Assembly (NCBI RefSeq): GCF_004023665.1
Contig: NZ_SAUF01000001.1
Coordinates: 978,501-1,042,500, forward strand
Origin: Afifella aestuarii
GTDB lineage: Bacteria; Pseudomonadota; Alphaproteobacteria; Rhizobiales; Afifellaceae
DNA length: 64,000 nt
Direction: 5' to 3'
Position numbers and translations under genes: made by a program. A model generated the notes under the pieces. That model ran no database searches and was not told the origin of the DNA. It worked only from the letters and a program-made list of their open reading frames with translations. Positions 35,594-44,157 of the stretch are shown piece by piece; the stretch's first letter is position 1; each line of letters opens with the position of its first letter.

Positions 35594-36094
35594 ATGGCAC
35601 TGAGGCATGGACAGGGTAGCGAAGCCGCGGAGGTGATTTCCGCCGACCGGGGGGCGAATGTCGTCGCCTTTCCCGCCTGCGAAGCCTTCGGCCCGAGGGC
35701 CTCGGATGCGCGCGGTCTGACGGAAGCGGAAGAGATCGAGCTCGATCGTCTGCGCTGGTTCGTCCTCAAAAGTCTTTTGTCCTCTCAAACCGATCTCGAA
35801 CGCGCCTGTTTCGTGCTGGCCGCCGATCCGGACGCGTCGCTCGAACGCTTCGCGATCGCTTTTTTTCGGGCCATGTCGTCCAAGGCACGACGACAGCTCG
35901 TTTTCTACCGGCCGGGCACGCGCAATTTCTCCACCGACGAAGCCTGGCTTCTGCGACTAATGGGTGCATGGCGCTCAGGCGACGAAATGAGCGTTCGCGC
36001 GTTAATCGCCTGGAGGGTCAAGCCCGAGGGGCACCGCTGGCTGCGTTTCTTGTCGCGCGGGCTGGCATTTGCTCTCGTTGCGGAAACCCCTTGA
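35594..36094 (+). CDS. Hypothetical protein of unknown function
   Basis: 166 residues, no signal peptide or membrane helix. It looks mainly alpha-helical, with an acidic TEAEEIELDRLRWFVLKSL segment in the middle and an R/K-rich, aromatic C-terminus (SVRALIAWRVKPEGHRWLRF). The ATG at 35594 has AGAGAGG upstream; the frame is open further 5' but with poor coding character. I do not recognise the family. It lies upstream of dps, with 75 bases between. Confidence 0.55.
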   Translation: MALRHGQGSEAAEVISADRGANVVAFPACEAFGPRASDARGLTEAEEIELDRLRWFVLKSLLSSQTDLERACFVLAADPDASLERFAIAFFRAMSSKARRQLVFYRPGTRNFSTDEAWLLRLMGAWRSGDEMSVRALIAWRVKPEGHRWLRFLSRGLAFALVAETP

Positions 36095-36116
36095 AGCTGG
36101 AATGGGTCTGGCATAG

Positions 36117-36133
36117 TTTAGAGATATTCTAAT
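36117..36133 (+). promoter_or_regulatory. Irr/ICE-like inverted repeat upstream of dps
   Basis: TTTAGAG-N3-TTCTAAT, close to the iron-control element reported for the regulator Irr (arms TTTAGAA and TTCTAAA around three bases); two arm positions differ. It ends 36 bases before the chosen dps start, a place where a bound regulator could block transcription. Confidence 0.45.
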
Positions 36134-36169
36134 TTAGGCAGACGCCGAATCGTACCGATGGAGGGCACA

Positions 36170-36649
36170 ATGGGTCTGGTGGCAGCAAAAATTGAACCGA
36201 GCGCGAAACAGGACATCGTCGCGGGTCTCACGCAGAGTCTCGCGGAGACGGCTGTGGAAATGACGAAGGCGCAGAATTTCCACTGGAACGTCACAGGCAT
36301 GGCTTTCGGCCCGCTGCATGAGCTGTTCCAGAAAATGTACGAAGATCACTTCGAGGCGATGGACGTGCTCGCCGAGCGGGTCAAGGCGCTCGATGAGCAC
36401 GCGGAAGGCCGCTATTCGAAGTATCTGGAACGCAGCGCTGTGGAAGAGCATGACGGCCATGCGACCGATCGCGAGATGGTTGCCGCGCTCCTGGCCGACC
36501 AGGAAACGCTGTCGTCCACGCTCTCGGCTCTGTGCAGCGTATCGGAAAAGCACGGCGATTGGGCAACCAATGATCTCGCCACCGAGCGGGTGGCTGCGCA
36601 CGACAAGTTCGCATGGATGCTGCGGGCTCATCTCGGCGAAAACGCCTGA
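36170..36649 (+). CDS. dps: Dps ferritin-like DNA-protection protein
   Basis: 159-residue mini-ferritin that oxidises iron with peroxide and protects DNA. The signature FHWNVTGMAFGPLHELFQ and DHFEAMDVLAERVKALDEH holds the ferroxidase His and Asp/Glu residues. Two ATGs are possible; the second (36170) has GGAGG at ideal spacing. A possible Irr-type box precedes it and a terminator-like hairpin follows. Confidence 0.95.
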   Translation: MGLVAAKIEPSAKQDIVAGLTQSLAETAVEMTKAQNFHWNVTGMAFGPLHELFQKMYEDHFEAMDVLAERVKALDEHAEGRYSKYLERSAVEEHDGHATDREMVAALLADQETLSSTLSALCSVSEKHGDWATNDLATERVAAHDKFAWMLRAHLGENA

Positions 36650-36662
36650 TCGGTTTCGAAGA

Positions 36663-36681
36663 AGGAGCCTTTACGGCTCCT
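36663..36681 (+). terminator. Hairpin after dps
   Basis: Arms AGGAGCC (36663-36669) and GGCTCCT (36675-36681) with loop TTTAC, 14 bases after the dps stop. The T-run is weak. Confidence 0.6.
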
Positions 36682-36698
36682 CATGCGCTGATTGTTGT

Positions 36699-36728
36699 CA
36701 GGGGCTGGTGCAAACGCACCGGCCCCTG
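36699..36728 (+). terminator. Long 13-bp stem-loop between dps and a small gene
   Basis: Arms 36699-36711 and 36716-36728 pair over 13 bases with one T-G wobble around an AAAC loop. It is the second hairpin in 70 bases. It may be a further terminator or a leader structure for the small gene that starts 41 bases later. Confidence 0.55.
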
Positions 36729-36768
36729 ATGCGTTGTTGTCTCGTGATGTGCGCGAAGGAGTGTTCGC

Positions 36769-36978
36769 ATGAGCAATCAGGGGTTTCATGGACATGCCGG
36801 CCGGCCAACATCCGAAGCGGGCAAGACGACGCGAGAGAGCAATGCGGACCGGCTCGCCGCGGAAAGGCTCGCGACGGAAAAGCTTGATCGCGAGCTCGAC
36901 GAGGGGCTCGAGGAATCATTCCCCGCAAGCGATCCGCCGGCTCCGACGCAGCCGCACAAAGAGGTCGACGAGGATTGA
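36769..36978 (+). CDS. Small protein with LDEGLEESFPASDPP motif
   Basis: 69 residues, highly charged, without membrane segments. The motif DEGLEESFPASDPP near the C-terminus is common in small uncharacterised proteobacterial proteins. The N-terminus (HGHAGRPTSEAGKTT) is polar and probably disordered. The gene follows dps, so a stress role is possible, but the function is unknown. Confidence 0.7.
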   Translation: MSNQGFHGHAGRPTSEAGKTTRESNADRLAAERLATEKLDRELDEGLEESFPASDPPAPTQPHKEVDED

Positions 36979-37034
36979 TTTCGGCGCCGGGGACACGGGT
37001 TTAGGACGAGGCGATCGAACGCCGCGCCCTTACC

Positions 37035-37307
37035 TCATGCGTCGACTGTGAGCTTGTCGAGCGGGCAGGGGACGCCCTGTTTTTCACATTTTCGACGGTA
37101 GGCGGTCGCCCAAAAGGGAAGGCCGCCCTGTTCCCTCAGTCTCTCCACCAAGGCCGTCAGGAACGCCTTCTTGTCTTCCTTGCTGTCGAGCCGCTTGAAC
37201 GAGGCCTTGTCCTCTCGCGACATGCTGCAGCCGATGCAGCGGCCTTTGCGCTTGAATTTGCACACGTCAATGCACGGCGAGGGTGCATTCTTCCAAGTCT
37301 TGGTCAT
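37035..37307 (-). CDS. DUF1289 domain protein
   Basis: 90 residues with the DUF1289 core: PCIDVCKFKRKGRCIGCSMS, whose four cysteines could bind a metal or Fe-S cluster, then a charged helix and a Cys-containing end (KCEKQGVPC). The ATG at 37305-37307 fits the family start (MTKTWKNAPSP); the longer frame does not. Function unknown. Confidence 0.8.
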   Translation of the reverse strand: MTKTWKNAPSPCIDVCKFKRKGRCIGCSMSREDKASFKRLDSKEDKKAFLTALVERLREQGGLPFWATAYRRKCEKQGVPCPLDKLTVDA

Positions 37308-37716
37308 GCGGCTCTGGCGGTCTCGGTCAGTCAATGAGGGGCGTCTCGCAATCCTGCGAGCAATCTGAAACATTTGTCGAACGATCGACGACGTCAAGTG
37401 GGGAAGTTGTCCCGCACAATCCGTTTCAAAGGGCTGGCTTGGCCGCTGCCGATCATCTTGCCTCCGGCCGTTCCTCCTCTGAGCTGGAGAAGGTCACCGT
37501 CACGACCAAATGATCGGGGTCGTCTCGAAGCCTTATGATGGTCGTGTCCTGGCCGCAAAGCTCTCCGAGACTGGTGTCGCAGTGCGCCCGGCAGCACCCG
37601 TCTGACAGAAATTTAAGTCGCTCTTCCTATGTGCGGCGCGGTAACATGACATCTCTTGATGTGCCCGGTCGGCCCCCGCGTCGGCTGCTGAAAGGTCGCG
37701 ACAGCGGAGCGCCTCT
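37308..37716. other. Intergenic region upstream of the RND efflux operon
   Basis: 409 bases between divergent genes. I find no FNR, EcfG or CtrA box, no clear operator palindrome and no small gene. The RND pair's promoter must lie here. GGAG about eight bases before the TTG start supports that start. Confidence 0.5.
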
Positions 37717-38826
37717 TTGTCCCTTGTGAAGCAGGTCATTTTCGTCGCTTTGATCGGAGCGGCCGCGTTGGCGGGCTATGCCGTCTTCGACACGTGGTTC
37801 AATGGGAGCCGCGGCAGCGAGGAGGCGCGGGCCGCGCGCGGCCCTGCGGCGATTGCAGTCGAGGTGGCACGTGCCAAGGCTGAGACGATCGAGCGTAGCT
37901 TTGATGCGGTGGGCTCCACGCGTGCCCGCCGTTCCGTCGAGATCGTTCCCCTCGCGTCAGGACGGATCACCGAGCTTTTCTTCGAAGCCGGCCAGAAGAT
38001 TGAGGCTGGCGCGCCGCTGTTGACGCTCGACGACGATATCGAGGCGGCGGACGTCAAAGAGGCGGAAGCGAAACTGCGTGAGGCCGAGCTCGCATTGGAG
38101 CGGGCTCGCTCTCTGCACCAGTCGAACACGGTCACGGCCGCCACCGTCGAAACGCTGACGGCGGCGCGGGTCACCGCGGAGGCCGAGCTGGAGCGGGCCC
38201 GCCGCCGGTTTGCGGATCGGACCGTGCGGGCTCCGTTCTCCGGCATTGCCGGATTGCGCCGGATCGACCTTGGTGCGCGTGCCGACGACCAGACGGTGAT
38301 CACCACGCTCGATGATCTCTCGTCCGTCGAAGTGGAATTCGCCCTGCCGGAAACTGCGTTCGGCGAGATCGAGACCGGGATGCCGATCTTTGCGCGCAGC
38401 GCGGCTTTCCCCGACAAGACCTTCTCAGGGAAGATCATCGCTATCGATAGCCGCATCGATCCGGCTTCGCGCGCCTTCAAGGTCCGGGCGTCCATCCCCA
38501 ATGAAGATTTCGTTCTGCCGGCCGGCATGTTCATGACGCTGTCTGTGGTTCTCGACCGGCGCACCGGGGTGATGGTGCCCGAAGAAGCGGTGATGGTGGA
38601 GGGGGACGGCGCCTATCTGTTCGTGGCGGATGGCGAGACGGCGCGGCGCCGCGCCGTCGAATTGGGCCAGCGGCAAAGAGGGGCGGTCGAAATCTCCAAG
38701 GGGCTTGAGGACGGTGAAGCCGTCATCGTGCGCGGCGTGCAACGCCTGCGCGACGGGTCACAAATCCGCATCGTCGAAGATGCGGAGAATGGCAAGGCGG
38801 CCGCGGACGCTGACGGCATCGGATGA
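37717..38826 (+). CDS. RND efflux periplasmic adaptor
   Basis: 369-residue membrane-fusion protein: N-terminal membrane anchor (VIFVALIGAAALAGYAVF), a lipoyl-like half (VPLASGRITELFFEAGQKI), a helical hairpin, the second lipoyl half (TVRAPFSGIAGLRRIDLG) and barrel domains. The start is TTG at 37717, with GGAG correctly placed; a GTG three codons later is an alternative. It overlaps the pump gene by ATGA. It would link the pump to an outer-membrane channel not in view. Confidence 0.9.
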   Translation: MSLVKQVIFVALIGAAALAGYAVFDTWFNGSRGSEEARAARGPAAIAVEVARAKAETIERSFDAVGSTRARRSVEIVPLASGRITELFFEAGQKIEAGAPLLTLDDDIEAADVKEAEAKLREAELALERARSLHQSNTVTAATVETLTAARVTAEAELERARRRFADRTVRAPFSGIAGLRRIDLGARADDQTVITTLDDLSSVEVEFALPETAFGEIETGMPIFARSAAFPDKTFSGKIIAIDSRIDPASRAFKVRASIPNEDFVLPAGMFMTLSVVLDRRTGVMVPEEAVMVEGDGAYLFVADGETARRRAVELGQRQRGAVEISKGLEDGEAVIVRGVQRLRDGSQIRIVEDAENGKAAADADGIG

Positions 38827-41800
38827 TTCTCTCCGATATCAGCATCAAGCGGCCGGTTCTCGCCGCAGTCGCCTCGATCCTGATCGTGGTCTTCGGGCTG
38901 GCGGCGATTTTGAGCATTCCGATCCGGGAACTGCCCGACGTCGATACCGCCGTCGTAACCGTCACCACGTCTTACGCCGGGGCGGCGCCCGAAATCGTGG
39001 ATACGGATATCACCGAGACGATCGAAGGGGCCGTCGCCGGCATCAGCGGCGTCAAATCGATCAGCTCCGAAAGCCGTCGCGGCCGCAGCCGCACCACCAT
39101 CGAATTCGTCATCGGCCGCGACATCGACGAGGCGGCGAACGATGTCCGGAGCGCTGTTGCGCGCGTGCGCGGCGACCTGCCGGATGATGTCGACGAACCG
39201 CAGGTGGTCAAGAACGACGCCGATGCCGATCCCGTCATCCGCCTTGCGGTGACCGACCCCCATATGTCGTCGGCGCAGATCACCGACTATCTGCAGCGCT
39301 ATCTCGTCGACAGGCTGGCGACGCTCGATGGGGTCGCCAATGTCGAAATTTTCGGTGAGCGCAGCTATGCGATCCGCATCTGGCTCAACCGCGAAGCGAT
39401 GGCGGCGCGCAATCTCACCGTTGCCGACGTGGAAGATGCGATCCGCCGCAACAACGTCGAATTGCCGGCCGGAGATCTGGAATCCTCGCGTCGCCAGCTC
39501 GCCGTGCGGGTCGACAGTCGCGTCGCCGGCGTGGACGCCTTCTCGAACATCGTCGTGGACCGCATTGCCGGTTTCCCGGTTCGGCTGAAGGATATCGCGA
39601 AAGTCGAGCTCGGCGTGGAAGATGACACGACGCTCGTGCGCCTCAACGGCGTGGAGGCGGTCGGTCTCGGCATTTCGCGTCAATCCCAGGCCAATACGAT
39701 CGCCATCTCGCGGGCCGTGGCCGCCGAGCTGGAGCGCATCCGCCCGACGCTGCCGGAGGGGATGGAGATCACCGTCGGGTCCGACGATGCCGTCTTCATT
39801 CAGGCGTCGATCCGCGAGGTTTTGATCGCGCTCGTGATCTCTCTCGTCCTCGTCGTGCTGGTCATTCTGGCATTCCTCTTGTCGGTACGCGCGACGCTGG
39901 TGCCGGCCGTCACCATTCCGGTGTCGTTGATCGGCTGCTTCATTCTCATTTCGGCGCTCGGCTTTTCCATCAACGTCTTGACGCTGCTCGCCCTCATTCT
40001 CGCGATCGGGCTCGTCGTCGACGACGCGATCGTGGTTTTGGAAAACATCCAGCGGCGTATCGACGAGGGCGAGACGCCGATGGTGGCGGCGTTTCTGGGC
40101 TCAAGGCAGGTGACGTTTGCCGTTCTCGCGACCTCGCTCACGTTGATCGCGGTCTTCATCCCCATCTCCTTTTTGCAGGGGCAGGCGGGGCGGCTCTTCA
40201 CCGAATTCGGCTTCGTCATGGCGAGTGCCGTGGCAATCTCCACCTTCGTTGCTTTGACACTGTGTCCCGTCCTCGCCTCGCGGCTCCTGAAGCGACATCG
40301 GCATCCGGCGGGCCAGGATGACAGCGGTCGGCCTTCGAGGTTCAGGCGTGGCTATGAAGGTCTGCTGCGGCGGGCGCTCGGCATGCCGCTCGTCGTGATC
40401 TCCGTCGCTCTCGTCGTCGCGGGAGGAGGCATATTTCTCTATCAGGAGCTGCCGCGAGAGCTGACACCCAAAGAGGATCGCGGCGTCATCTTCGTTCCGC
40501 TGACCACGCCGCAGGGGTCCACCACCGCCTATACCGACGGCGAAGTGCGCGTTTTGGAGCGGGAGCTCGAGCCGCTCCTTCAAGGCGCCGACGTGCGCTC
40601 GGTGTATTCGATCGTCGGGTCCTGGGGCCGTCCGTATCGTGCGTTCGTGCTGGTGCGTCTGGCTCCCTGGGAGGAGCGTGAGCGCGGCCAGGCGGAGGTG
40701 CAGCGCGACATCATTCCGGCAGTCGGCAAGGTGATCGGAGCGACCGGATTTCCGGTGACGCCCGCGGGCCTCGGTCTTCGCGGTAGCAGCACGCCGCTGC
40801 GCGTGGTCGTGGGTGGCCCCGACTTCGAGAGCGTGAAGGAATGGGCCAATACGCTCCTGGACAAGGCGCGGCAGAACGAGGGGCTGCGCAATGCCGAGCT
40901 CGATTTCGAAGAAAATCAGCCGCAGGCCGACATTCGCATCGACCGCGAGCGCCTGGACGATCTCGGCGTCAGCGTCCAGACGGTCGCGCAGACGCTGCAG
41001 ACCATGTTCGCCTCGCGCGAAATTTCCGACTGGGTCGACCGTGGCCGCGAATATCCCGTGATCCTGCAGGCGCGCGAGGAAGATCGACGCGTGCCTTCCG
41101 ATATCGGCAACATCTTCATGCGCGCCGGGGACGGGGAGAATCTCTTCCCCTTGTCATCGGTCGTGACCGTCAAGGAAGCCGCGGCCGCACCGGAGCTGCG
41201 CCGATACAATCGCCTGCCGTCCATCACATTGGAGGCGGCGCTTGCAGAAAACTACGACCTCGGCTCCGCCATCGATTTCATCCGCGAGGCGGCCGCGGAA
41301 AGCCTGCCGCCGGAAGCCCAGATCGCGTTTGCCGGCCAGTCGCAGCAATATCTCGAAACATCGAGCGGCGTGGCCGTCACCTTCGGTCTCGCGATCCTCA
41401 TCGTGTTTCTGGTTTTGGCGGCGCAGTTCGAGAGCTTCGTCCATCCGCTCGTGATCATGCTCTCGGTGCCGCTCGCCTTCGCCGGGGCGATCTACGCGCT
41501 CTATTTCGCTGGGCTCTCGCTCAATATCTACAGCCAGATCGGCATCATTCTGCTGGTCGGCTTGATGGCGAAGAACGGGATTCTGATCGTCGAGTTCGCC
41601 AATCAGCTGCGCGACGAGGGAATGGAGGTGCGCGAGGCGGTGATCGAAGCGTCGATCCTGCGCTTTCGCCCGATCATCATGACCGTGATTTCGACCGTGC
41701 TGGGGGCCGTACCGCTGGTGCTGGCATCCGGCGCCGGAGCCGAAAGCCGCAGCGCGATCGGCGTCGTCATCGTCGGGGGGCTGATGCTCGCGTCGCTTCT

Positions 41801-41915
41801 GACGCTCGTCGTGACGCCCGTGCTCTACGATCTTCTGGCGCGGTTCACCGAGCCGAGGGGCGCGGTCGAGAAGCGGCTCGCGGCGGAGTTACCGTCAGGC
41901 GGGCGCCGCACGTAA
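38823..41915 (+). CDS. RND multidrug efflux pump (HAE-1 family)
   Basis: 1030-residue inner-membrane proton-driven exporter. It shows the AcrB-like plan: N-terminal SIKRPVLAAVASILIVVFG, two large periplasmic loops, and the proton-relay GLVVDDAIVVLENIQRR with the paired Asp of TM4. The C-terminal half repeats the pattern (GIILLVGLMAKNGILIVEFAN). It is coupled to the adaptor. Substrate is unknown; antibiotics, solvents or signals are typical. Confidence 0.94.
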   Translation: MILSDISIKRPVLAAVASILIVVFGLAAILSIPIRELPDVDTAVVTVTTSYAGAAPEIVDTDITETIEGAVAGISGVKSISSESRRGRSRTTIEFVIGRDIDEAANDVRSAVARVRGDLPDDVDEPQVVKNDADADPVIRLAVTDPHMSSAQITDYLQRYLVDRLATLDGVANVEIFGERSYAIRIWLNREAMAARNLTVADVEDAIRRNNVELPAGDLESSRRQLAVRVDSRVAGVDAFSNIVVDRIAGFPVRLKDIAKVELGVEDDTTLVRLNGVEAVGLGISRQSQANTIAISRAVAAELERIRPTLPEGMEITVGSDDAVFIQASIREVLIALVISLVLVVLVILAFLLSVRATLVPAVTIPVSLIGCFILISALGFSINVLTLLALILAIGLVVDDAIVVLENIQRRIDEGETPMVAAFLGSRQVTFAVLATSLTLIAVFIPISFLQGQAGRLFTEFGFVMASAVAISTFVALTLCPVLASRLLKRHRHPAGQDDSGRPSRFRRGYEGLLRRALGMPLVVISVALVVAGGGIFLYQELPRELTPKEDRGVIFVPLTTPQGSTTAYTDGEVRVLERELEPLLQGADVRSVYSIVGSWGRPYRAFVLVRLAPWEERERGQAEVQRDIIPAVGKVIGATGFPVTPAGLGLRGSSTPLRVVVGGPDFESVKEWANTLLDKARQNEGLRNAELDFEENQPQADIRIDRERLDDLGVSVQTVAQTLQTMFASREISDWVDRGREYPVILQAREEDRRVPSDIGNIFMRAGDGENLFPLSSVVTVKEAAAAPELRRYNRLPSITLEAALAENYDLGSAIDFIREAAAESLPPEAQIAFAGQSQQYLETSSGVAVTFGLAILIVFLVLAAQFESFVHPLVIMLSVPLAFAGAIYALYFAGLSLNIYSQIGIILLVGLMAKNGILIVEFANQLRDEGMEVREAVIEASILRFRPIIMTVISTVLGAVPLVLASGAGAESRSAIGVVIVGGLMLASLLTLVVTPVLYDLLARFTEPRGAVEKRLAAELPSGGRRT

Positions 41916-41953
41916 CGCCCGCTCGCAGTCGTTCATCCAGAGAGGTGAAGGGT

Positions 41954-42430
41954 CTAGGTCGACAGCATCCCGGGGATATCGACACCCATCGTCAGACGAT
42001 CGATCTCGTCACCTGCGTCGCCGCTGTGCCCTGGATTGCGCAGCATCAGGTCTTCGAGCGTGTGCTGGTCGAGAACTTCCGTAAAGGCTCCGAGCGCCTG
42101 GCTGAAGATCCGGTTGACCGGCGACAGCGGTCGGATCGAACAGTCAATCGTTTCGCCGAAGCAATCGGCCTCGACACTCGTCGCCTCCGTGAGGCGCACG
42201 ACATCGCCGAGATGGATCTCAGCGGGCGTGCAGGCGAGACGCACGCCGCCTGTGCGGCCGCGCATGGTCTTCAAGAACCCGCCCTGCACCAGGAGCGCGA
42301 CGAGCTTGGCGACATTGTGCTCCGTGATGAGCGTCGCGCGCGCGATCTCTCCGGCATTCGTCTGGCGTCCGAGACGCGCGCAGTGCAGCAGAATCCGCAG
42401 TGCCTGACTGGTCTGTTTCGTGAGCCGCAT
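41954..42430 (-). CDS. Rrf2-family regulator with an incomplete cysteine set
   Basis: 158 residues. The winged helix (ARATLITEHNVAKLVALLVQ, MRGRTGGVRL) is typical of Rrf2 regulators such as NsrR, IscR and RirA. These bind an Fe-S cluster through three cysteines; here C90 and C97 are present but the third position reads SPVNRIF without Cys, though C67 lies elsewhere. It converges on the RND pump. The target and signal are not evident. AGGAG precedes the ATG. Confidence 0.85.
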   Translation of the reverse strand: MRLTKQTSQALRILLHCARLGRQTNAGEIARATLITEHNVAKLVALLVQGGFLKTMRGRTGGVRLACTPAEIHLGDVVRLTEATSVEADCFGETIDCSIRPLSPVNRIFSQALGAFTEVLDQHTLEDLMLRNPGHSGDAGDEIDRLTMGVDIPGMLST

Positions 42431-42565
42431 GGAATTGCGCTCCTAGATGTTTGGCACGTCCGGATTCGGGACGGACATGCTCCTGCCTGCAATATGCCTT
42501 CGGCCCGAAGAGCGTCAACGGGTGCGTCAAAATACCGTGCCGATAAGTTGTGAAAACAGCGTGCT

Positions 42566-43075
42566 TTAACGCAGACGGTGCAGCGCCGTGGCGAGGTTCT
42601 CTTCCATCTGTCCCAGAACGGCGGCGGCGCTGTTGAGAGCTTCCGGTGAGAAGTCGCGCGTGGCGATCTCCGCGAGCCGTTTCCAGACGGCATCGATGGT
42701 GCTGAGCGTCGCTTCGCCGTCGCGGCTCAGGCGCACAACGCTTCTCCGGTGATCGGAACGGTGGTTGTCGCGCTCGATCAGGCCGCCCGCTTCGAGCCGC
42801 TCGAGCATCTTGCTGACCGTCGGCGGACGAACACGTAAATCCCTGGACAGGGAGGAAGGGGAGTGTTCGCCATTCCCATACAAAGCGCGCAGAAGCTGGT
42901 CCTGGCCGGGATGAATGCCGATCTCAGCCAGTTCGATGCCGAGAAGAGCGCGGCAGAGTTTGGCGGCTTCGACGAGCCTCAAGACGGCTTCAAGGCGAAG
43001 GTCGTCGGGGCCACGGGCGGCGCTGGAATTCGATGCCGTCTCTGGAGGACGGTCGTCATGATCGGATGCTTGCAT
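42566..43075 (-). CDS. MarR-family regulator
   Basis: 169 residues. A winged helix at about 55-115 (GEHSPSSLSRDLRVRPPTVSKMLERL) with the DNA-wing RDNHRSDHRRSVVRLSRDGE. A palindrome upstream could be its own operator. It lies between the Rrf2 and the Crp/Fnr genes on the same strand; targets are unknown. The Shine-Dalgarno is weak and the first 25 residues are polar. Confidence 0.87.
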   Translation of the reverse strand: MQASDHDDRPPETASNSSAARGPDDLRLEAVLRLVEAAKLCRALLGIELAEIGIHPGQDQLLRALYGNGEHSPSSLSRDLRVRPPTVSKMLERLEAGGLIERDNHRSDHRRSVVRLSRDGEATLSTIDAVWKRLAEIATRDFSPEALNSAAAVLGQMEENLATALHRLR

Positions 43076-43138
43076 TCACGCTTGGAATTGTCGGGTGCCG
43101 CGTCATCCTCGGTGATGTCGTGGCGGTCCGCAGCGTGC

Positions 43139-43154
43139 ATTAAAGTGCTTTAAT
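43139..43154. promoter_or_regulatory. Palindrome ATTAAAG-TG-CTTTAAT, probable MarR operator
   Basis: Arms of 7 bases (43139-43145, 43148-43154) with a two-base centre, an A/T-rich inverted repeat in GC-rich DNA, 64 bases upstream of the MarR gene. A related half-site GTGCTTTAA lies just after the MarR gene near 42560. Confidence 0.6.
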
Positions 43155-43174
43155 TCCCATCTGCGGTCACGCGG

Positions 43175-43909
43175 CTAACGGCTCGGGAACCAGCTCGTGT
43201 CGATCTCGTAATAGTGGTCGGCGAAATCGGTCAGCTCCGTCGCACGCTCTTCGTTGGGAAACGAGATGCGATGTCCGTCGCGGGCGATGAGCCCATCCTC
43301 CCTGAGCTGCTTCAGCGCGTTGCTGACGGAAATGTTGCTGAGGCCAACCATGTCGCCGATGACCTCCTGCTGCAGAGGCAGCTCGAATCCATCGGCGGAG
43401 GAGGGCTCCATGATCCGCAGGCGCGCCCGGCATTGCAGAAGAACGAGAAGCACCCGCGAGGCCGCCGGCATGCGACCGGTGGCTCGCAGGCGGTCGAGAA
43501 CTGCCGCATGGTCGATCATGGCGAACGTGTAGAAGAGCGCCGTGAGCTTCGGAGAATTCGAGAAGACCCCATGGAGGCCTGATTTCGGGAACGGGCAGAT
43601 GGTGGCATCCGTCGCCGCCGCGATGCCGTAGGTGCTCTCGGCGAACGCGACCTGGTTGGTGCCGACAGCGTCGCCCGGAAAATGCAGGTCGAGGATCTGA
43701 CGGCGGCCGTCTGGCGTGTGGACGAAGGTGTAGACCCAGCCAGAGTCCAGAACGAAAAGACGGTTCGTCTCGCCTTCGTCCACCAGTGTCTCGTGCCGCC
43801 GGACCGTGCGGCTTTCTCGCTCCAATTCACTGAGCAGACGTCTCTCGGCATCGCTCAGGGGGATGTAATGCGATATCTTGCGGACCAGACAGCTTTCGTC
43901 CCCGTGCAC
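43175..43909 (-). CDS. Crp/Fnr-family regulator without an Fe-S cluster set
   Basis: 244 residues. A cyclic-nucleotide-binding-like domain (VDEGETNRLFVLDSGWVYTF, LDLHFPGDAVG) and a C-terminal helix-turn-helix (EVIGDMVGLSNISVSNALKQL). It lacks the N-terminal Cys cluster of FNR, so it probably senses another signal. The start is GTG with AAGGGA upstream. It is divergent from the HWE kinase gene with 248 bases between, but a link is not shown. Confidence 0.85.
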   Translation of the reverse strand: MHGDESCLVRKISHYIPLSDAERRLLSELERESRTVRRHETLVDEGETNRLFVLDSGWVYTFVHTPDGRRQILDLHFPGDAVGTNQVAFAESTYGIAAATDATICPFPKSGLHGVFSNSPKLTALFYTFAMIDHAAVLDRLRATGRMPAASRVLLVLLQCRARLRIMEPSSADGFELPLQQEVIGDMVGLSNISVSNALKQLREDGLIARDGHRISFPNEERATELTDFADHYYEIDTSWFPSR

Positions 43910-44157
43910 GATCCTTATTCCCTTCTACCGGCCAGGCTGTTGAGGCGAGGCAGCGCCCGTTAGGCTTGCCGTTCACATGAACTTGGTCATGTTGCCCTTG
44001 TCTGCGGAGCTGTGCGTGCTTCAAAGACGCGAACAAACAACCTAGATCTATTCGATGGTCGATTCTTCTAGCACGGTTTGATGTTCGCCACTCAGTCGTA
44101 CAATTCTCGGCGGATCTCCTTCTTCATGCCCCCGCCCGTTCGATAGGTGACGCCAGC

